From assembly GCA_964393605.1 (NCBI GenBank), contig CAYMUL010000009.1, positions 78,319 to 142,318 of the forward strand: a stretch of 64,000 nt of DNA. Reading direction: 5' to 3'. Position numbers and translations under genes: made by a program. Below, piece by piece: positions 55,036-62,996 of this stretch (position 1 is its first letter; each line of letters opens with the position of its first letter). The notes beneath the pieces were generated by a model. It ran no database searches. It was not told the DNA's origin and worked only from the letters and a program-made list of their open reading frames with translations. The stretch is from CAYMUL01 sp964393605. GTDB lineage: Bacteria > Bacteroidota > Ignavibacteria > Ignavibacteriales > Ignavibacteriaceae.

Positions 55036-55440
55036 ATGCAAAAATATTTTTTTGTGTTTATTTTATCTTCGTTCATACTTACATCGTGTGAACCGGTTGC
55101 AGATTCCACTGTTGGTTCTTCTAAGGATACTCAAATCAGCGGAATTATATTTCAAATTGATACGGTATATCTTGACAATTGGCGACCTGAAATTATTGCA
55201 AAAGGCAGGGCAAAAAATAGCAGCACTTATAACGTTTCCGTACCATGGTATGTTGAAGGGCAATTTTATTCAGATTCTTCTTTCACTTTAAAATTGGGAG
55301 GAGCTAATACTAAAATTGAGGTTCCCCTTTCGCCAAATCAGGAAACTTTTTGGATGATTAATTTTACTACTGAAATCGTTGATTTGAGGTTGTACCCGAA
55401 AGCAACTATTTCTAACGTGAGAGCAATTTATAAAAATTAG
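55036..55440 (+). CDS. Small predicted lipoprotein
   Basis: 134-residue protein with a lipoprotein signal: MQKYFFVFILSSFILTSCEP, lipid Cys at residue 18. The mature part (about 115 residues) is a single beta-sandwich-like domain with alternating hydrophobic strands (EIIAKGRAKNSSTYNVSVPWYVEGQFY, NQETFWMINFTTEI), reminiscent of FxLYD-type domains, but no family is claimed. A GGAG ribosome site precedes the ATG. A small hairpin follows the stop. Confidence 0.65.
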   Translation: MQKYFFVFILSSFILTSCEPVADSTVGSSKDTQISGIIFQIDTVYLDNWRPEIIAKGRAKNSSTYNVSVPWYVEGQFYSDSSFTLKLGGANTKIEVPLSPNQETFWMINFTTEIVDLRLYPKATISNVRAIYKN

Positions 55441-55460
55441 AAATCGATTATAAATTATTC

Positions 55461-55481
55461 AAAGCGAATTATACGCTTTTC
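55461..55481 (+). terminator. Weak hairpin terminator after the small lipoprotein gene
   Basis: AAAGCG (55461-55466) and CGCTTT (55474-55479) form a 6-bp stem around a 7-nt loop, followed by a short T stretch interrupted by C. It is 20 nt after the lipoprotein stop. Confidence 0.4.
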
Positions 55482-55547
55482 TCACTACTGAGGTTTTTCT
55501 CTTTACTTCTATGAGAACTCTGTTGTGAGATCTTTCCGACATAGAAA

Positions 55548-55919
55548 TCAAAGTATCCATCTCACAATTCCATCTTTTAGTTTTATTACGTTAAAATTTA
55601 TAAGTAGTCCAACTTTTATTCCTGCTAATTTCATGTAGGTCATTAGTTGTGCTTTGTGTATATCTGCGATTGCTTCAACAGATTTGATTTCTACAATAAC
55701 TTTATTCTCGACGAGCAAATCGATTCTATAACCGGCATCAAGTTTTATTTCTTTGTAGATAATTGGTAAGGGTAATTGTTTCTTTACGTTACATCCTCTT
55801 TGCAGTAATTCGAAATACAAACATTCTTCATAAGCACTTTCCAATAATCCAGGACCTAAATTTTTATGCACTTCGATCGCGCATCCAATAATTTTTTCTG
55901 TAATTATATTTTCTTCCAT
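55548..55919 (-). CDS. GxxExxY family protein
   Basis: 123 residues from ATG 55919, preceded by AAAGGA. The name-giving motif is present as GPGLLESAYEECL near residue 22, with the PD-(D/E)xK-like elements YRIDLLVENKVIVEIKSVE in the middle (Asp, Glu-x-Lys), indicating a nuclease-like fold. Members are widespread as isolated genes in environmental Bacteroidota and related groups, and their function is not established. The frame continues upstream into a CACAGAG-type inverted repeat, which is not coding. Confidence 0.88.
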   Translation of the reverse strand: MEENIITEKIIGCAIEVHKNLGPGLLESAYEECLYFELLQRGCNVKKQLPLPIIYKEIKLDAGYRIDLLVENKVIVEIKSVEAIADIHKAQLMTYMKLAGIKVGLLINFNVIKLKDGIVRWIL

Positions 55920-55934
55920 AATAATTCCTTTCTT

Positions 55935-56002
55935 CTCTGTGCTTCTCTGTGTTCTCTGTGGTAAACTCCTTATCACCACAGAGGGCTCGGAGAGGCACAG
56001 AG
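55935..56002. repeat. CACAGAG-type imperfect inverted repeat upstream of the GxxExxY gene
   Basis: Two 28-nt arms (55935-55962 and 55975-56002), made of CTCTGTG/CACAGAG units, are imperfect reverse complements around a 12-nt loop. On the transcribed strand this would be a long hairpin ending about 15 nt before the gene's start. The arm units are themselves short tandem variants (CTCTGTGCTTCTCTGTG). Confidence 0.75.
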
Positions 56003-56042
56003 GTGAAACACTCCTCGCTTTATTATTTCTCAATCTTCTCAT

Positions 56043-56436
56043 ACTCTTCTTTAGATATTATTTTCTCTATCTCCGGTTTACCTGCCGAAGCATTATTCTA
56101 TTTTGAAGTTTTCATACTCTCTCTCCGTTAATGCGAAGGCAGGATCTATTATCTTCACTTCTTCGTATGGAACTTGCCATTATCAACACAAATTTTATTT
56201 AAGATTGGTCAAAAAATAACTTTATTTCGAGTAGAAAAAAATTGAATGATAAATTTATTCTTTATAAGTCTACAGCGATGATCTCTCATCAATAATAGAA
56301 AAAATATTTTATAGGGAAAATAGTTCACAAGGAATATCCAGTTTCTGAACAGCAATTCTGCACGAGTGAGTGCATTTTATCTTTGAATCACTTCCCCCCA
56401 CAATAGGATTTTCTTCTTCACAAATTTCTTTTTCAG
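56043..56436. other. Spacer without a recognisable gene
   Basis: About 400 nt between the inverted repeat and the peptide transporter promoter. On the minus strand, two short frames end at stops near 56093 and 56030 (SKEEYEKIEK and TEREYENFKIE as their last residues) and look like two related C-terminal tails, possibly remains of decayed genes. Each is under 30 residues, so no CDS is called. Confidence 0.4.
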
Positions 56437-56467
56437 TTAGCATTTAGAAATTAATTCTCTATCTTTG
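56437..56467 (+). promoter_or_regulatory. Predicted promoter of the POT-family transporter
   Basis: TATCTTTG at 56460-56467 matches TAnnTTTG. TTAG at 56437-56440, 19 nt upstream, fits the loose TTxG -33 box. An AAAGGAG ribosome site follows at 56494-56500, 5 nt before the ATG. Confidence 0.6.
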
Positions 56468-56505
56468 CCCAAAATTTTTTAACGAAAATAAACAAAGGAG
56501 AATTG

Positions 56506-58140
56506 ATGTTCAAAAATCACCCAAAAGGTTTGCCGGTTCTTTTCTTTACAGAAATGTGGGAAAGATTTGGCTTTTATTTGATGCTCGGAATTTTTTTCCT
56601 CTTCATGACCGATACACAAACCGGCGGATTAGGACTAACCCGCACCGAAGCCGCAGATATTTATGGAACTTATATCGCACTCGTCTATCTCACTCCATTT
56701 ATCGGCGGATTGCTTGCCGATAGAGTCCTCGGTTATCGCAAAGCAATTTTTATTGGCGGTACACTTATGGGGCTTGGTTACATCGGCTTAGCAATTCCGG
56801 GAGATATGGCATTTTATCTCTCCCTGCTTCTAATCATAGTTGGCAACGGATTTTTCAAACCAAACATTTCAACTCTCGTTGGAAATATTTATTCACAAAA
56901 AGAATACAAAGAGTTAAAAGATTCCGGCTTTAATATTTTTTATATGGGAATAAACATCGGCGCATTCGTCTGTAATTTTGTTGCCGCATATTTAAGAAAC
57001 TATTACGGCTGGGGCTACGCCTTTGCCGCCGCCGGCATCGGAATGTTTGTTGGATTAATCTGGTTTTACTTCGGACAAAAACATGTTGCGGATGCAGATA
57101 AAATTAAACCGACAAATCCCGAAGATATGTCGCTGCCAAAAATTTTCGGAACAGTGTTCGCACCCGCATTTATAGCAGGTTTCGTCGGTTGGATGATTCC
57201 CGGAAATTTATTCGGTGCTGATTCAACGGATGCATTTATTTTTGCAAGCATTCCCGTTGGAGTATTTTATTTTTCACTCTGGCTTCGAGCATCAATTGAA
57301 GATAAAGCCCCGATTGCCGCGCTTCTTTCTATCTTTGGAGTAGTAATTATCTTTTGGGCAATATTCCATCAAAATGGTTCTGCACTTACAATTTGGGCGG
57401 AGAGTTATACTGATAGAGAATTACCCGCGGCTGTGGAATCTGTTGCAGGCACATTCGGACTTGTGCAGGAAGTTGATACTTCCCCGCGCGAAGTTCCGCA
57501 ACTTGATTCGCACGGAAGAGCAGTTGTTGGCGATGACGGAAAAATTATTACAACACAGGGTCCGCATCCTTACTTTTTTAATTTGGATAAAGCAAAGTGG
57601 CCCGATGAGGGAAGTTCGTTAAAATTAATTTCAACGGAAATTTTCCAATCGGTTAATCCATTCTTTGTAGTAATACTTACTCCTGTTGTAGTCGGATTAT
57701 TTTCATTGTTGAGGAGAAAAGGAAAAGAGCCATCTACTCCGGCAAAGATTGGTTGGGGATTATTCATCACCGCGCTATCAACGTTGGTGATGGTTGGTGC
57801 TGTTTTGAGTTCTTCAAACGGAATGGAAAAAAGTTCGATGATGTGGTTGATTGAAGCATACTTTGTAGTTACAATCGGCGAGTTGTTTTTAAGTCCGATG
57901 GGCTTATCGCTGGTTTCAAAATTAAGTCCGCCGCGAATCACCGCGCTAATGATGGGAGGTTGGTTTTTATCAACTTCTATCGGAAACAAATTATCGGGAG
58001 TAATTTCCGGTTTGTGGGATGGAATTGATAACAAAGTATATTTCTTCTTGATAAATTTTGGTGGAGCGCTGCTTGCGGCAATCGCTATTTTCATTATGGT
58101 TAAATGGTTAAGAAGAGTAGTGGCAGAACACACTAAATAA
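56506..58140 (+). CDS. POT-family (PTR2) proton-coupled peptide transporter
   Basis: MFS transporter importing di- and tripeptides with protons, 544 residues from ATG 56506. The ExxER proton motif is in FTEMWERFGFY near residue 15-25. The PTR2 signature region is FYMGINIGAFVCNFVAAYLR, and a second signature-like GELFLSPMGLSLVSKLSPPR lies near residue 460. Twelve or more hydrophobic helices are interrupted by a soluble loop of about 60 residues (ESVAGTFGLVQEV to KAKWPDEG, around 305-370), normal for Bacteroidota DtpT-like proteins. It has its own promoter and terminator, so it is monocistronic. Confidence 0.93.
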   Translation: MFKNHPKGLPVLFFTEMWERFGFYLMLGIFFLFMTDTQTGGLGLTRTEAADIYGTYIALVYLTPFIGGLLADRVLGYRKAIFIGGTLMGLGYIGLAIPGDMAFYLSLLLIIVGNGFFKPNISTLVGNIYSQKEYKELKDSGFNIFYMGINIGAFVCNFVAAYLRNYYGWGYAFAAAGIGMFVGLIWFYFGQKHVADADKIKPTNPEDMSLPKIFGTVFAPAFIAGFVGWMIPGNLFGADSTDAFIFASIPVGVFYFSLWLRASIEDKAPIAALLSIFGVVIIFWAIFHQNGSALTIWAESYTDRELPAAVESVAGTFGLVQEVDTSPREVPQLDSHGRAVVGDDGKIITTQGPHPYFFNLDKAKWPDEGSSLKLISTEIFQSVNPFFVVILTPVVVGLFSLLRRKGKEPSTPAKIGWGLFITALSTLVMVGAVLSSSNGMEKSSMMWLIEAYFVVTIGELFLSPMGLSLVSKLSPPRITALMMGGWFLSTSIGNKLSGVISGLWDGIDNKVYFFLINFGGALLAAIAIFIMVKWLRRVVAEHTK

Positions 58141-58150
58141 TTTTGTTTTT

Positions 58151-58204
58151 GAAAAACCTTCGAAGTATTGATGACTATGTTGTTATCTGCTTTGAAGGTT
58201 TTTC
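58151..58204 (+). terminator. Long-stem terminator of the peptide transporter gene
   Basis: GAAAAACCTTCGAAG (58151-58165) pairs with CTTTGAAGGTTTTTC (58190-58204) over 15 bp including one G-U pair, around a 24-nt loop. It begins 10 nt after the stop. The 3' arm has five T residues and ATTTTA follows. Confidence 0.75.
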
Positions 58205-58234
58205 ATTTTAAATACTGAGATAACGCAAAACCTC

Positions 58235-58348
58235 CAATAGCACACTGATGACACAGATTTAACTGATTTTCACTAATTTCTATCTGTAAATATCTTTCAA
58301 AATCAGCGTAATCACTGTTCTATTTCTAATTGTGATAGTCACGAAAAT
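58235..58348. repeat. Dispersed repeat, inverted copy D
   Basis: Reverse-complement relative of copies A and B: CAATAGCACACTGATGACAC at the left end and AATTGTGATAGTCACGAAAAT at the right end correspond to the ends of copies A and B, with a diverged middle. It fills most of the 285-nt spacer between the convergent transporter and secreted-protein genes. Confidence 0.75.
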
Positions 58349-58425
58349 ATGATAATACGAACGGTTGCGTAACTTCAGTTAATTACATTCTCCTTCACTA
58401 TTAACTATTAACTCATAATTAATAA

Positions 58426-59997
58426 TTACTTTAAGACCGTCATTTTCTTTGTATCAACAAAATCCCCAACTTGGAGTTGATAAAAATAAATTCCGCTTGG
58501 TAAGTTAGAAGCATCAAAATCAACTTCATAAACACCTGCCGGTTTTTCTTCATTCACAAGAGTTGCTACTTCTCTGCCGAGAATGTCAAACACCCGTAAA
58601 GACACGCCGCGGCGTGTTCCTACGCCTGCATGAATCGAAAACTTTATCTTCGTTGTTGGATTAAACGGATTCGGATAATTTTGAGATAGATGAAATTCGG
58701 TTGGTGCAAAATCTGCTTCATAGATTTTTGTTGGCAGAGTTTCGCGCTTTCTAAAATAAACACGATTCAAATTTCCTTTTGCATTAGAGACTTCATAATT
58801 CAAACCGAGGTCTCCATTTTTCAATAAAGTTCCGGCTTTAAATCCTAGTGAAAGTGTATCCCAATCTGTTGCAAATTCTGGTGAAGACCATGAATCACCG
58901 CGATCGGTTGAATATGCTACAACAATATCTGCGCGTGCATTGCCATTAAGAAAATCTCTTTCATCTTTCCAGACAGCCCAAAAAATATTTCGCAAAGAAT
59001 CGTATTCATTCCCTTCAGTTAAATGCGACCTTTTATTCGCTTCCGAAAGTTGAGCAAAATTAGATGGATGCCAAACTACTCCTAAATCATCTGAATAACC
59101 GTAACGAACTTGTGCGCCGTAAAATGGATCGCCGACAGGATATTTATGAAACACAAGGTGTATTCTATTCCATGGATCAATAATCACATCGGGATCGGAA
59201 TCATAATCTTCCCCCGTAACAGTGGGCTTAGGCGCGCTCCATGAAATACCGCCGTTTGTAGATATAACAATATGAACATCCCATTTTTGAGATAAACTGA
59301 CTGAATCTCTCCAACCGATAGCAAGAGTATCTCCGCCGGCATTATGAAATTGCGCGTGCGGAAATGCAGAATGCCTTCCATCGTTTGTGCTAATTAATTG
59401 CGGCGTACTCCACGTTGTACCACCGTCTGTAGAGCGAGCGTGATATGACTCCACGGTTTGCCCAAGATCCATATCACCTTCGTGCCACATAACATGTAGC
59501 CGATTTTTCTTATCGATTGTCAGATGTGGTGTGAATGAATTGTATAAAGCTTTACTTGCAACCCTAACGGTATCGAAAATTACCGAAAGATTACTATTTA
59601 GTTTTGTGCAGAAAATTGCTTCGGGGGATTTTGCAGTCCAAATTATAAATAAATTATCTTCGCCATCTATTCCAAGTTTTAGAGAAGAACTTCCGATTGC
59701 AAGATTCATCGAGTTAATTTTGATAGGCTGAGGCAACCAGTTCATTCCGTTGTCATCGGAGTAATTTAAGTAATGCCCGCTTGCTATATTGTTGGAGGGA
59801 TTGACTTCGACTGTCGCCATGATAATTCTACCGGAACTCGTTACAACCATATTATTGTATAGAACTCCTTTTTGAGATTTTGATGAATCGAATACGGGAA
59901 GGGCTACTTCCGCAGACCACGCGGCAGGTACGCCATGCGGCTGTGAGTAAAGGGTTAGCTCTATCAATGCTAACATAATTATTGTATAGATTTTCAT
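58426..59997 (-). CDS. T9SS-sorted BNR/Asp-box (sialidase-fold) secreted protein
   Basis: 523-residue exported protein. The short signal peptide is MKIYTIIMLALIELTLYSQP. The body is a six-bladed sialidase-type propeller with Asp-box repeats: SDDNGMNWL, STDGGTTWS, STNGGISWS and STDRGDSWS. The C-terminal 85 residues are a type IX sorting domain (LSQNYPNPFNPTTKIKFS, VFDILGREVATLVNEEKP, GIYFYQLQVGD, KKMTVLK). Sialidase catalytic Arg triads and a Tyr/Glu pair cannot be assigned by eye, so enzymatic activity is uncertain. In the sorting domain an Ala-Gly-Val-Gly-Thr-Arg-Arg-Gly-Val loop is encoded by a G+C-rich palindrome. Confidence 0.85.
   Translation of the reverse strand: MKIYTIIMLALIELTLYSQPHGVPAAWSAEVALPVFDSSKSQKGVLYNNMVVTSSGRIIMATVEVNPSNNIASGHYLNYSDDNGMNWLPQPIKINSMNLAIGSSSLKLGIDGEDNLFIIWTAKSPEAIFCTKLNSNLSVIFDTVRVASKALYNSFTPHLTIDKKNRLHVMWHEGDMDLGQTVESYHARSTDGGTTWSTPQLISTNDGRHSAFPHAQFHNAGGDTLAIGWRDSVSLSQKWDVHIVISTNGGISWSAPKPTVTGEDYDSDPDVIIDPWNRIHLVFHKYPVGDPFYGAQVRYGYSDDLGVVWHPSNFAQLSEANKRSHLTEGNEYDSLRNIFWAVWKDERDFLNGNARADIVVAYSTDRGDSWSSPEFATDWDTLSLGFKAGTLLKNGDLGLNYEVSNAKGNLNRVYFRKRETLPTKIYEADFAPTEFHLSQNYPNPFNPTTKIKFSIHAGVGTRRGVSLRVFDILGREVATLVNEEKPAGVYEVDFDASNLPSGIYFYQLQVGDFVDTKKMTVLK
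58602..58617. repeat. 16-bp perfect palindrome inside the T9SS sorting domain coding sequence
   Basis: ACACGCCGCGGCGTGT is fully self-complementary and 75% G+C in otherwise AT-rich DNA. It encodes the variable loop between the first and second strands of the sorting domain. The neighbouring sorting domain at 60969-62201 lacks it and is about four residues shorter there. Confidence 0.7.
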
Positions 59998-60263
59998 TTT
60001 CAGTCCTTATAGTAGTTAATTGTTTACAGCGAATTTGACAGAGATATTTTTTACAAGTTTAAACATTTTTTATCCACGCGATTAAAATCACACGAACATC
60101 TTTTAAAGATAAAGTGGTATTTCAAAACGCTCTAAAGCCATCGCCAAACAAAGCTACGGGGATTTTAATTAAACTAACGGAATAACTTCGTGACGGATAA
60201 GTCTGAATCCATGTCTACCATAAATTATAAAATTACATTACCGTTTTCTTAAGAGGAAAAAAT

Positions 60264-60542
60264 CTAATAAGCGTCTTTTCTTAGATCTATAGATAGTACA
60301 TAAATTATTTTTTCATTTTCGTCTATCACATAGAACAATCTGTATTTTCCAATTCTATAACGCCATGTTTCAGGTTTGTAGCTAACTAATTTTTTTATAT
60401 TATTTCCGTAATGTGGTTCATCACGTAATTGAGGATAGATATGTTGAAGGAGTTTCTTTTCAATGAAGGATTTATCACGACTGGATATTTTACCAATCTT
60501 TTTAATGAATTCGTCAGTTTCGAAAACATGATAATTATCCAA
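60264..60542 (-). CDS. RelE/ParE-family toxin
   Basis: 92-residue protein of the RelE/ParE fold. Features are FETDEFIKKIGKISSRDKSFIEKKL at the N-terminus, then KPETWRYRIGKYRLFYVIDENEKIIYVLSIDLRKDAY, the usual Arg/Tyr-rich catalytic or binding sheet (R-Y-R-I-G-x-Y-R). Relatives cleave ribosome-bound mRNA or inhibit gyrase. The gene overlaps the upstream antitoxin by 8 nt, the standard arrangement for coupled toxin-antitoxin pairs. It lies between two secreted-protein genes in the accessory part of the window. Confidence 0.9.
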   Translation of the reverse strand: MDNYHVFETDEFIKKIGKISSRDKSFIEKKLLQHIYPQLRDEPHYGNNIKKLVSYKPETWRYRIGKYRLFYVIDENEKIIYVLSIDLRKDAY

Positions 60543-60777
60543 CCAGACGACCTCTTTTTGATTTCATATCAGTTAAACCGCGTTTCAAACTTTTATTGAG
60601 TTCGGCATTATTTCTAATTTCCTCCATCTCAAATTCGTCCACAAAAACATTGTGCTCGATAAATCTTTTAACAGCGGTTTCAATAAAATTAGAGATAGGT
60701 CTATTATCTCTATCTGCTAATTTTTGGAATACTTTATAGTTTTCTTCGCTTAATCGAAGCGTAATTGTCTTAGACAT
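60535..60777 (-). CDS. Ribbon-helix-helix antitoxin
   Basis: 80-residue partner of the RelE-like toxin. The N-terminal MSKTITLRLSEENYKVFQKLADRDNRPISNFIETAVKRFIE is a ribbon-helix-helix DNA-binding domain (CopG type), with a beta strand TITLRL and the turn RPISNF. The C-terminal 35 residues (VDEFEMEEIRNNAELNKSLKRG) would wrap the toxin. Such antitoxins usually autorepress the operon. The stop overlaps the toxin start. Confidence 0.9.
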   Translation of the reverse strand: MSKTITLRLSEENYKVFQKLADRDNRPISNFIETAVKRFIEHNVFVDEFEMEEIRNNAELNKSLKRGLTDMKSKRGRLVG

Positions 60778-60870
60778 AAAAATCTCGTTGAATGTTAATA
60801 GTTTCTTTGCATTCTAATCTATTCATTTCCAGAGAGAGTTACAACAACTTATTTCTTAAAGGGCATAATA

Positions 60871-60964
60871 GCATTGCAACAAACTCCCAACCGAAACTTT
60901 CGCGTAGGTAGGAACAAGATTAACGCATGCGAAAAAAGCGGTTGGCTTCATTTGCTGGTTAGGC
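60871..60964 (-). other. attC-like imperfect palindrome after the kelch gene
   Basis: Read on the minus strand, GCCTAAC (RYYYAAC) starts 4 nt after the kelch-gene stop. It is followed by CAAA and CCAACCG, a TTTCGC arm, a spacer of about 25 nt, and then GCGAAA, CGGTTGG and TTTG in inverse order, ending in GTTGCAAT. The two arms pair over CCAACCG/CGGTTGG and TTTCGC/GCGAAA with unpaired bases, as in integron attC sites. The far end has GTT but not the full GTTRRRY, and no integrase or second site was seen. It could instead be a large terminator-like hairpin. Confidence 0.35.
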
Positions 60965-60968
60965 ATTT

Positions 60969-62201
60969 TTATCTTGATAATACCATCTTTTTTGTTGATA
61001 CCCAGTCATTCACTTGTATTTGATAAAAATAAATTCCACTGACAAAGTCAGATGCATCATAATCAATTGAATAAAATCCATGTGATTGAAATTCATTAAC
61101 TAATTCCTTCATTTCTCTTCCTAATGAATCATATATTTTTAATTTCACTTTGCTTGTATGAGGAATTTGATAACTTATTTTAGTTGTTGGATTAAATGGA
61201 TTAGGATAATTTTGATTTAATAAATATTTATTTAAAACTTGTTTTTCTTCTTTCTGAACTGAGACAAGATAATTTGAAATATCGGCAACCTCAAAACTAT
61301 TTAATGTGGATTGAGAAGATGATGTCTGATTTCCCCCGAACACATATAAATTATTTTCTACTGAAATAGCCCCCGCGTGTCTCCGACCAGTCATGTTGGT
61401 TGTAACTTTAGAAAATTCAAATGTTTCAGTATTAAAAAAAGCTAAATACTGTAGATTGGCATAATCACCAACCAGCCAAATTAATTTACCTGATACCGTG
61501 GTTGCATGAGCAGAAACCCCATTTGGCATATTTCTAACAAAGGACCAAGTACCATTATTAAAATCATATGAATGTATTCCAGTAGATACAGTATCAGCAT
61601 AACCTCCAAAAACATAAAGTTTTCCATCAACCACTCTACCACTTGTTTGCTTAGCTTCAAGCATATCTGGTAATCGTATCCACTCAAAATTTTCAGGATT
61701 AAATTCGTAAAAACGATTGGAATAACCGTTCTCATTGGATCCACCAAATAAATAGATTTTATTGTTCCAAACTGCAGAACCACCATATTCAACTGGAAAT
61801 GGATTCGAAGCATTATAAGAATATTCACCTGTAGAAACATCCACAATTTCAACTGTATCAGTGTATGTATCCGAAAAAAAAGAATATCCATTAAAAATAT
61901 ATATTTTATTTTGGGAACTGATATATTCTGCCGAACCAAATCTTCTGGCTTTTAATACAAGATTACTTTCTTGCCAATATTGATTTGTAATATCATATTT
62001 CTCCATAGTCATTGATATCCATGGAGAATTATTTGTACCTCCGGAAATAGCATAAATATATTGACCGTCAGATGTATGTCCCATACCAAATCTACGTGAA
62101 ACCATACTATCTAGATGTGAAAATGAAACATCGTATTGAGAATAGATAAATGTAAATGAACTTAGAAAAAGAATGAAAATCCGGTGTAATAATTTTTTCA
62201 C
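60969..62201 (-). CDS. T9SS-sorted kelch-repeat secreted protein
   Basis: 410-residue exported protein. A GTG start 5 nt after a strong GGGAGG ribosome site gives KKLLHRIFILFLSSFTFIYSQ as the signal peptide. The body has six kelch-type blades with the usual patterns: MGHTSDGQYIYAISGGTN, NNKIYLFGGSNENGYSN, DGKLYVFGGYAD and ENNLYVFGGNQTS. The C-terminus is a type IX sorting domain (LLNQNYPNPFNPTTKISY, IYDSLGREMKELVNEF, GIYFYQIQVNDW, KKMVLSR). Probably a surface-attached binding protein. It sits behind a promoter/short-ORF cassette and in front of an attC-like hairpin. Confidence 0.88.
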   Translation of the reverse strand: MKKLLHRIFILFLSSFTFIYSQYDVSFSHLDSMVSRRFGMGHTSDGQYIYAISGGTNNSPWISMTMEKYDITNQYWQESNLVLKARRFGSAEYISSQNKIYIFNGYSFFSDTYTDTVEIVDVSTGEYSYNASNPFPVEYGGSAVWNNKIYLFGGSNENGYSNRFYEFNPENFEWIRLPDMLEAKQTSGRVVDGKLYVFGGYADTVSTGIHSYDFNNGTWSFVRNMPNGVSAHATTVSGKLIWLVGDYANLQYLAFFNTETFEFSKVTTNMTGRRHAGAISVENNLYVFGGNQTSSSQSTLNSFEVADISNYLVSVQKEEKQVLNKYLLNQNYPNPFNPTTKISYQIPHTSKVKLKIYDSLGREMKELVNEFQSHGFYSIDYDASDFVSGIYFYQIQVNDWVSTKKMVLSR

Positions 62202-62233
62202 ATATCCTCCCTTAACTTAAAGATTTCTAACTA

Positions 62234-62362
62234 CTAATTCTCCCGCCAAAAATCCGTATAGTAGCCACGGCGGTTGTGCTTACTAACTTCAAAACACGAA
62301 TTTATATTTTGTAAATGCTTCATAATCTTTCTCGGGGTATTTACTCCGACTTCTATTTCCAT
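62234..62362 (-). CDS. 42-residue leader ORF upstream of the kelch gene
   Basis: Small frame with ATG at 62362, starting 11 nt after an excellent promoter and ending 32 nt before the kelch gene GTG. The product begins MEIEVGVNTPRKIMKHLQ and ends GYYTDFWREN; it is basic and has no signal or membrane segment. The last 40 codons align with the degraded frame at 63692-63823 at about 17 of 40 residues, so the peptide, or the gene it derives from, has been under protein-level constraint. It may be a remnant C-terminus of a mobile gene or a true leader peptide; no family was recognised. Confidence 0.45.
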   Translation of the reverse strand: MEIEVGVNTPRKIMKHLQNINSCFEVSKHNRRGYYTDFWREN

Positions 62363-62540
62363 ATAACTTATGCAAAGTTAGGAATAAAAATCTTTTGCAA
62401 CCAAATATTTTTGTGCGCATGAAGTCATTCCAAATTCTCCTTCGTGAATTTCTTTTCCAACACTCGGAGGCGCAACGAAATTCCATCTGCGAAAATCTGT
62501 CGCATCAGTGTCATCAGTGTGCTATTACGATCTTCTTCTT
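62360..62540. repeat. Direct-repeat cassette, copy 1 (promoter plus upstream block)
   Basis: A block of about 180 nt sharing long identical stretches with 63822-64000: TCTTTTGCAACCAAATATTT, TTGTG, ATGAAGTCATTCC, AAATTCCATCTGCG, AAAATCTGTCGCATCAG and TGTCATCAGTGTGCTATTAC. The middle differs by small insertions. Its far end contains the TGTCATC...GTGTGCTATT core of the dispersed family A-D. Confidence 0.8.
62373..62400 (-). promoter_or_regulatory. Promoter in repeat copy 1
   Basis: On the minus strand, TTG (62400-62398), a 17-nt spacer and TAACTTTG (62380-62373) match both Bacteroidota promoter boxes. Transcription would start about 62367 and read through the 42-residue ORF into the kelch gene. 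Confidence 0.65.
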
Positions 62541-62996
62541 CTGCAACAAACTATTCTTCCCACACAGGAAATATTTTTTTCACCGCCGAGACGCTGGAAA
62601 CGCAAAGGGGAGTTCATCTTTAATTTGTAATTAAAATTTGCCCTCGCAAGCCCTTATAGTCTCAATTCTCACCATTCATTTTTAATTTGTAATTTTTAAT
62701 TGCATTCTCAATTGTCCATTCTCAATTATAAATTGTTTTCTTTCCCTTTCTGCGTGTAGATGTTTTTTCCATTATTCATTTCAACAATAATTTTCCATCA
62801 GTAAAGAACTTGAAAAGATTAATATTTAATTTTTCTCTTTTCATTTATTAATAAACAAAGTCAAATCAAAAAAAAACGGATTGCGGAAAGAATTTCTTTA
62901 CTTTTAGATTTTCAAAGTTCTTTAATCTTTCGGGACGGTTATACATGTCCTCCCAAATACAAGTGCGCGGTTGCGCCGATTATTAACATGAACCGG
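62541..62996. other. AT-rich spacer with low-complexity repeats
   Basis: Contains simple stretches such as AATTTGTAATTTTTAATTGC and CATTCTCAATTGTCCATTC, a TTCACCGCCGAGACGC segment of the type scattered around many genomes of this group, and the GGTTATAC octamer twice (62938-62945 and 62995-63002). No gene or RNA recognised. Confidence 0.4.

Noticed and set aside
57570..58133. 187-residue open frame antisense to the peptide transporter
   Set aside because: Fully inside the transporter gene; hydrophobic stretches and Pro/Ile richness mirror the membrane helices on the other strand.
58426..62201. Complete integron or prophage covering the accessory region
   Set aside because: No integrase, transposase, or phage structural or replication gene is present, and only one attC-like palindrome could be found.
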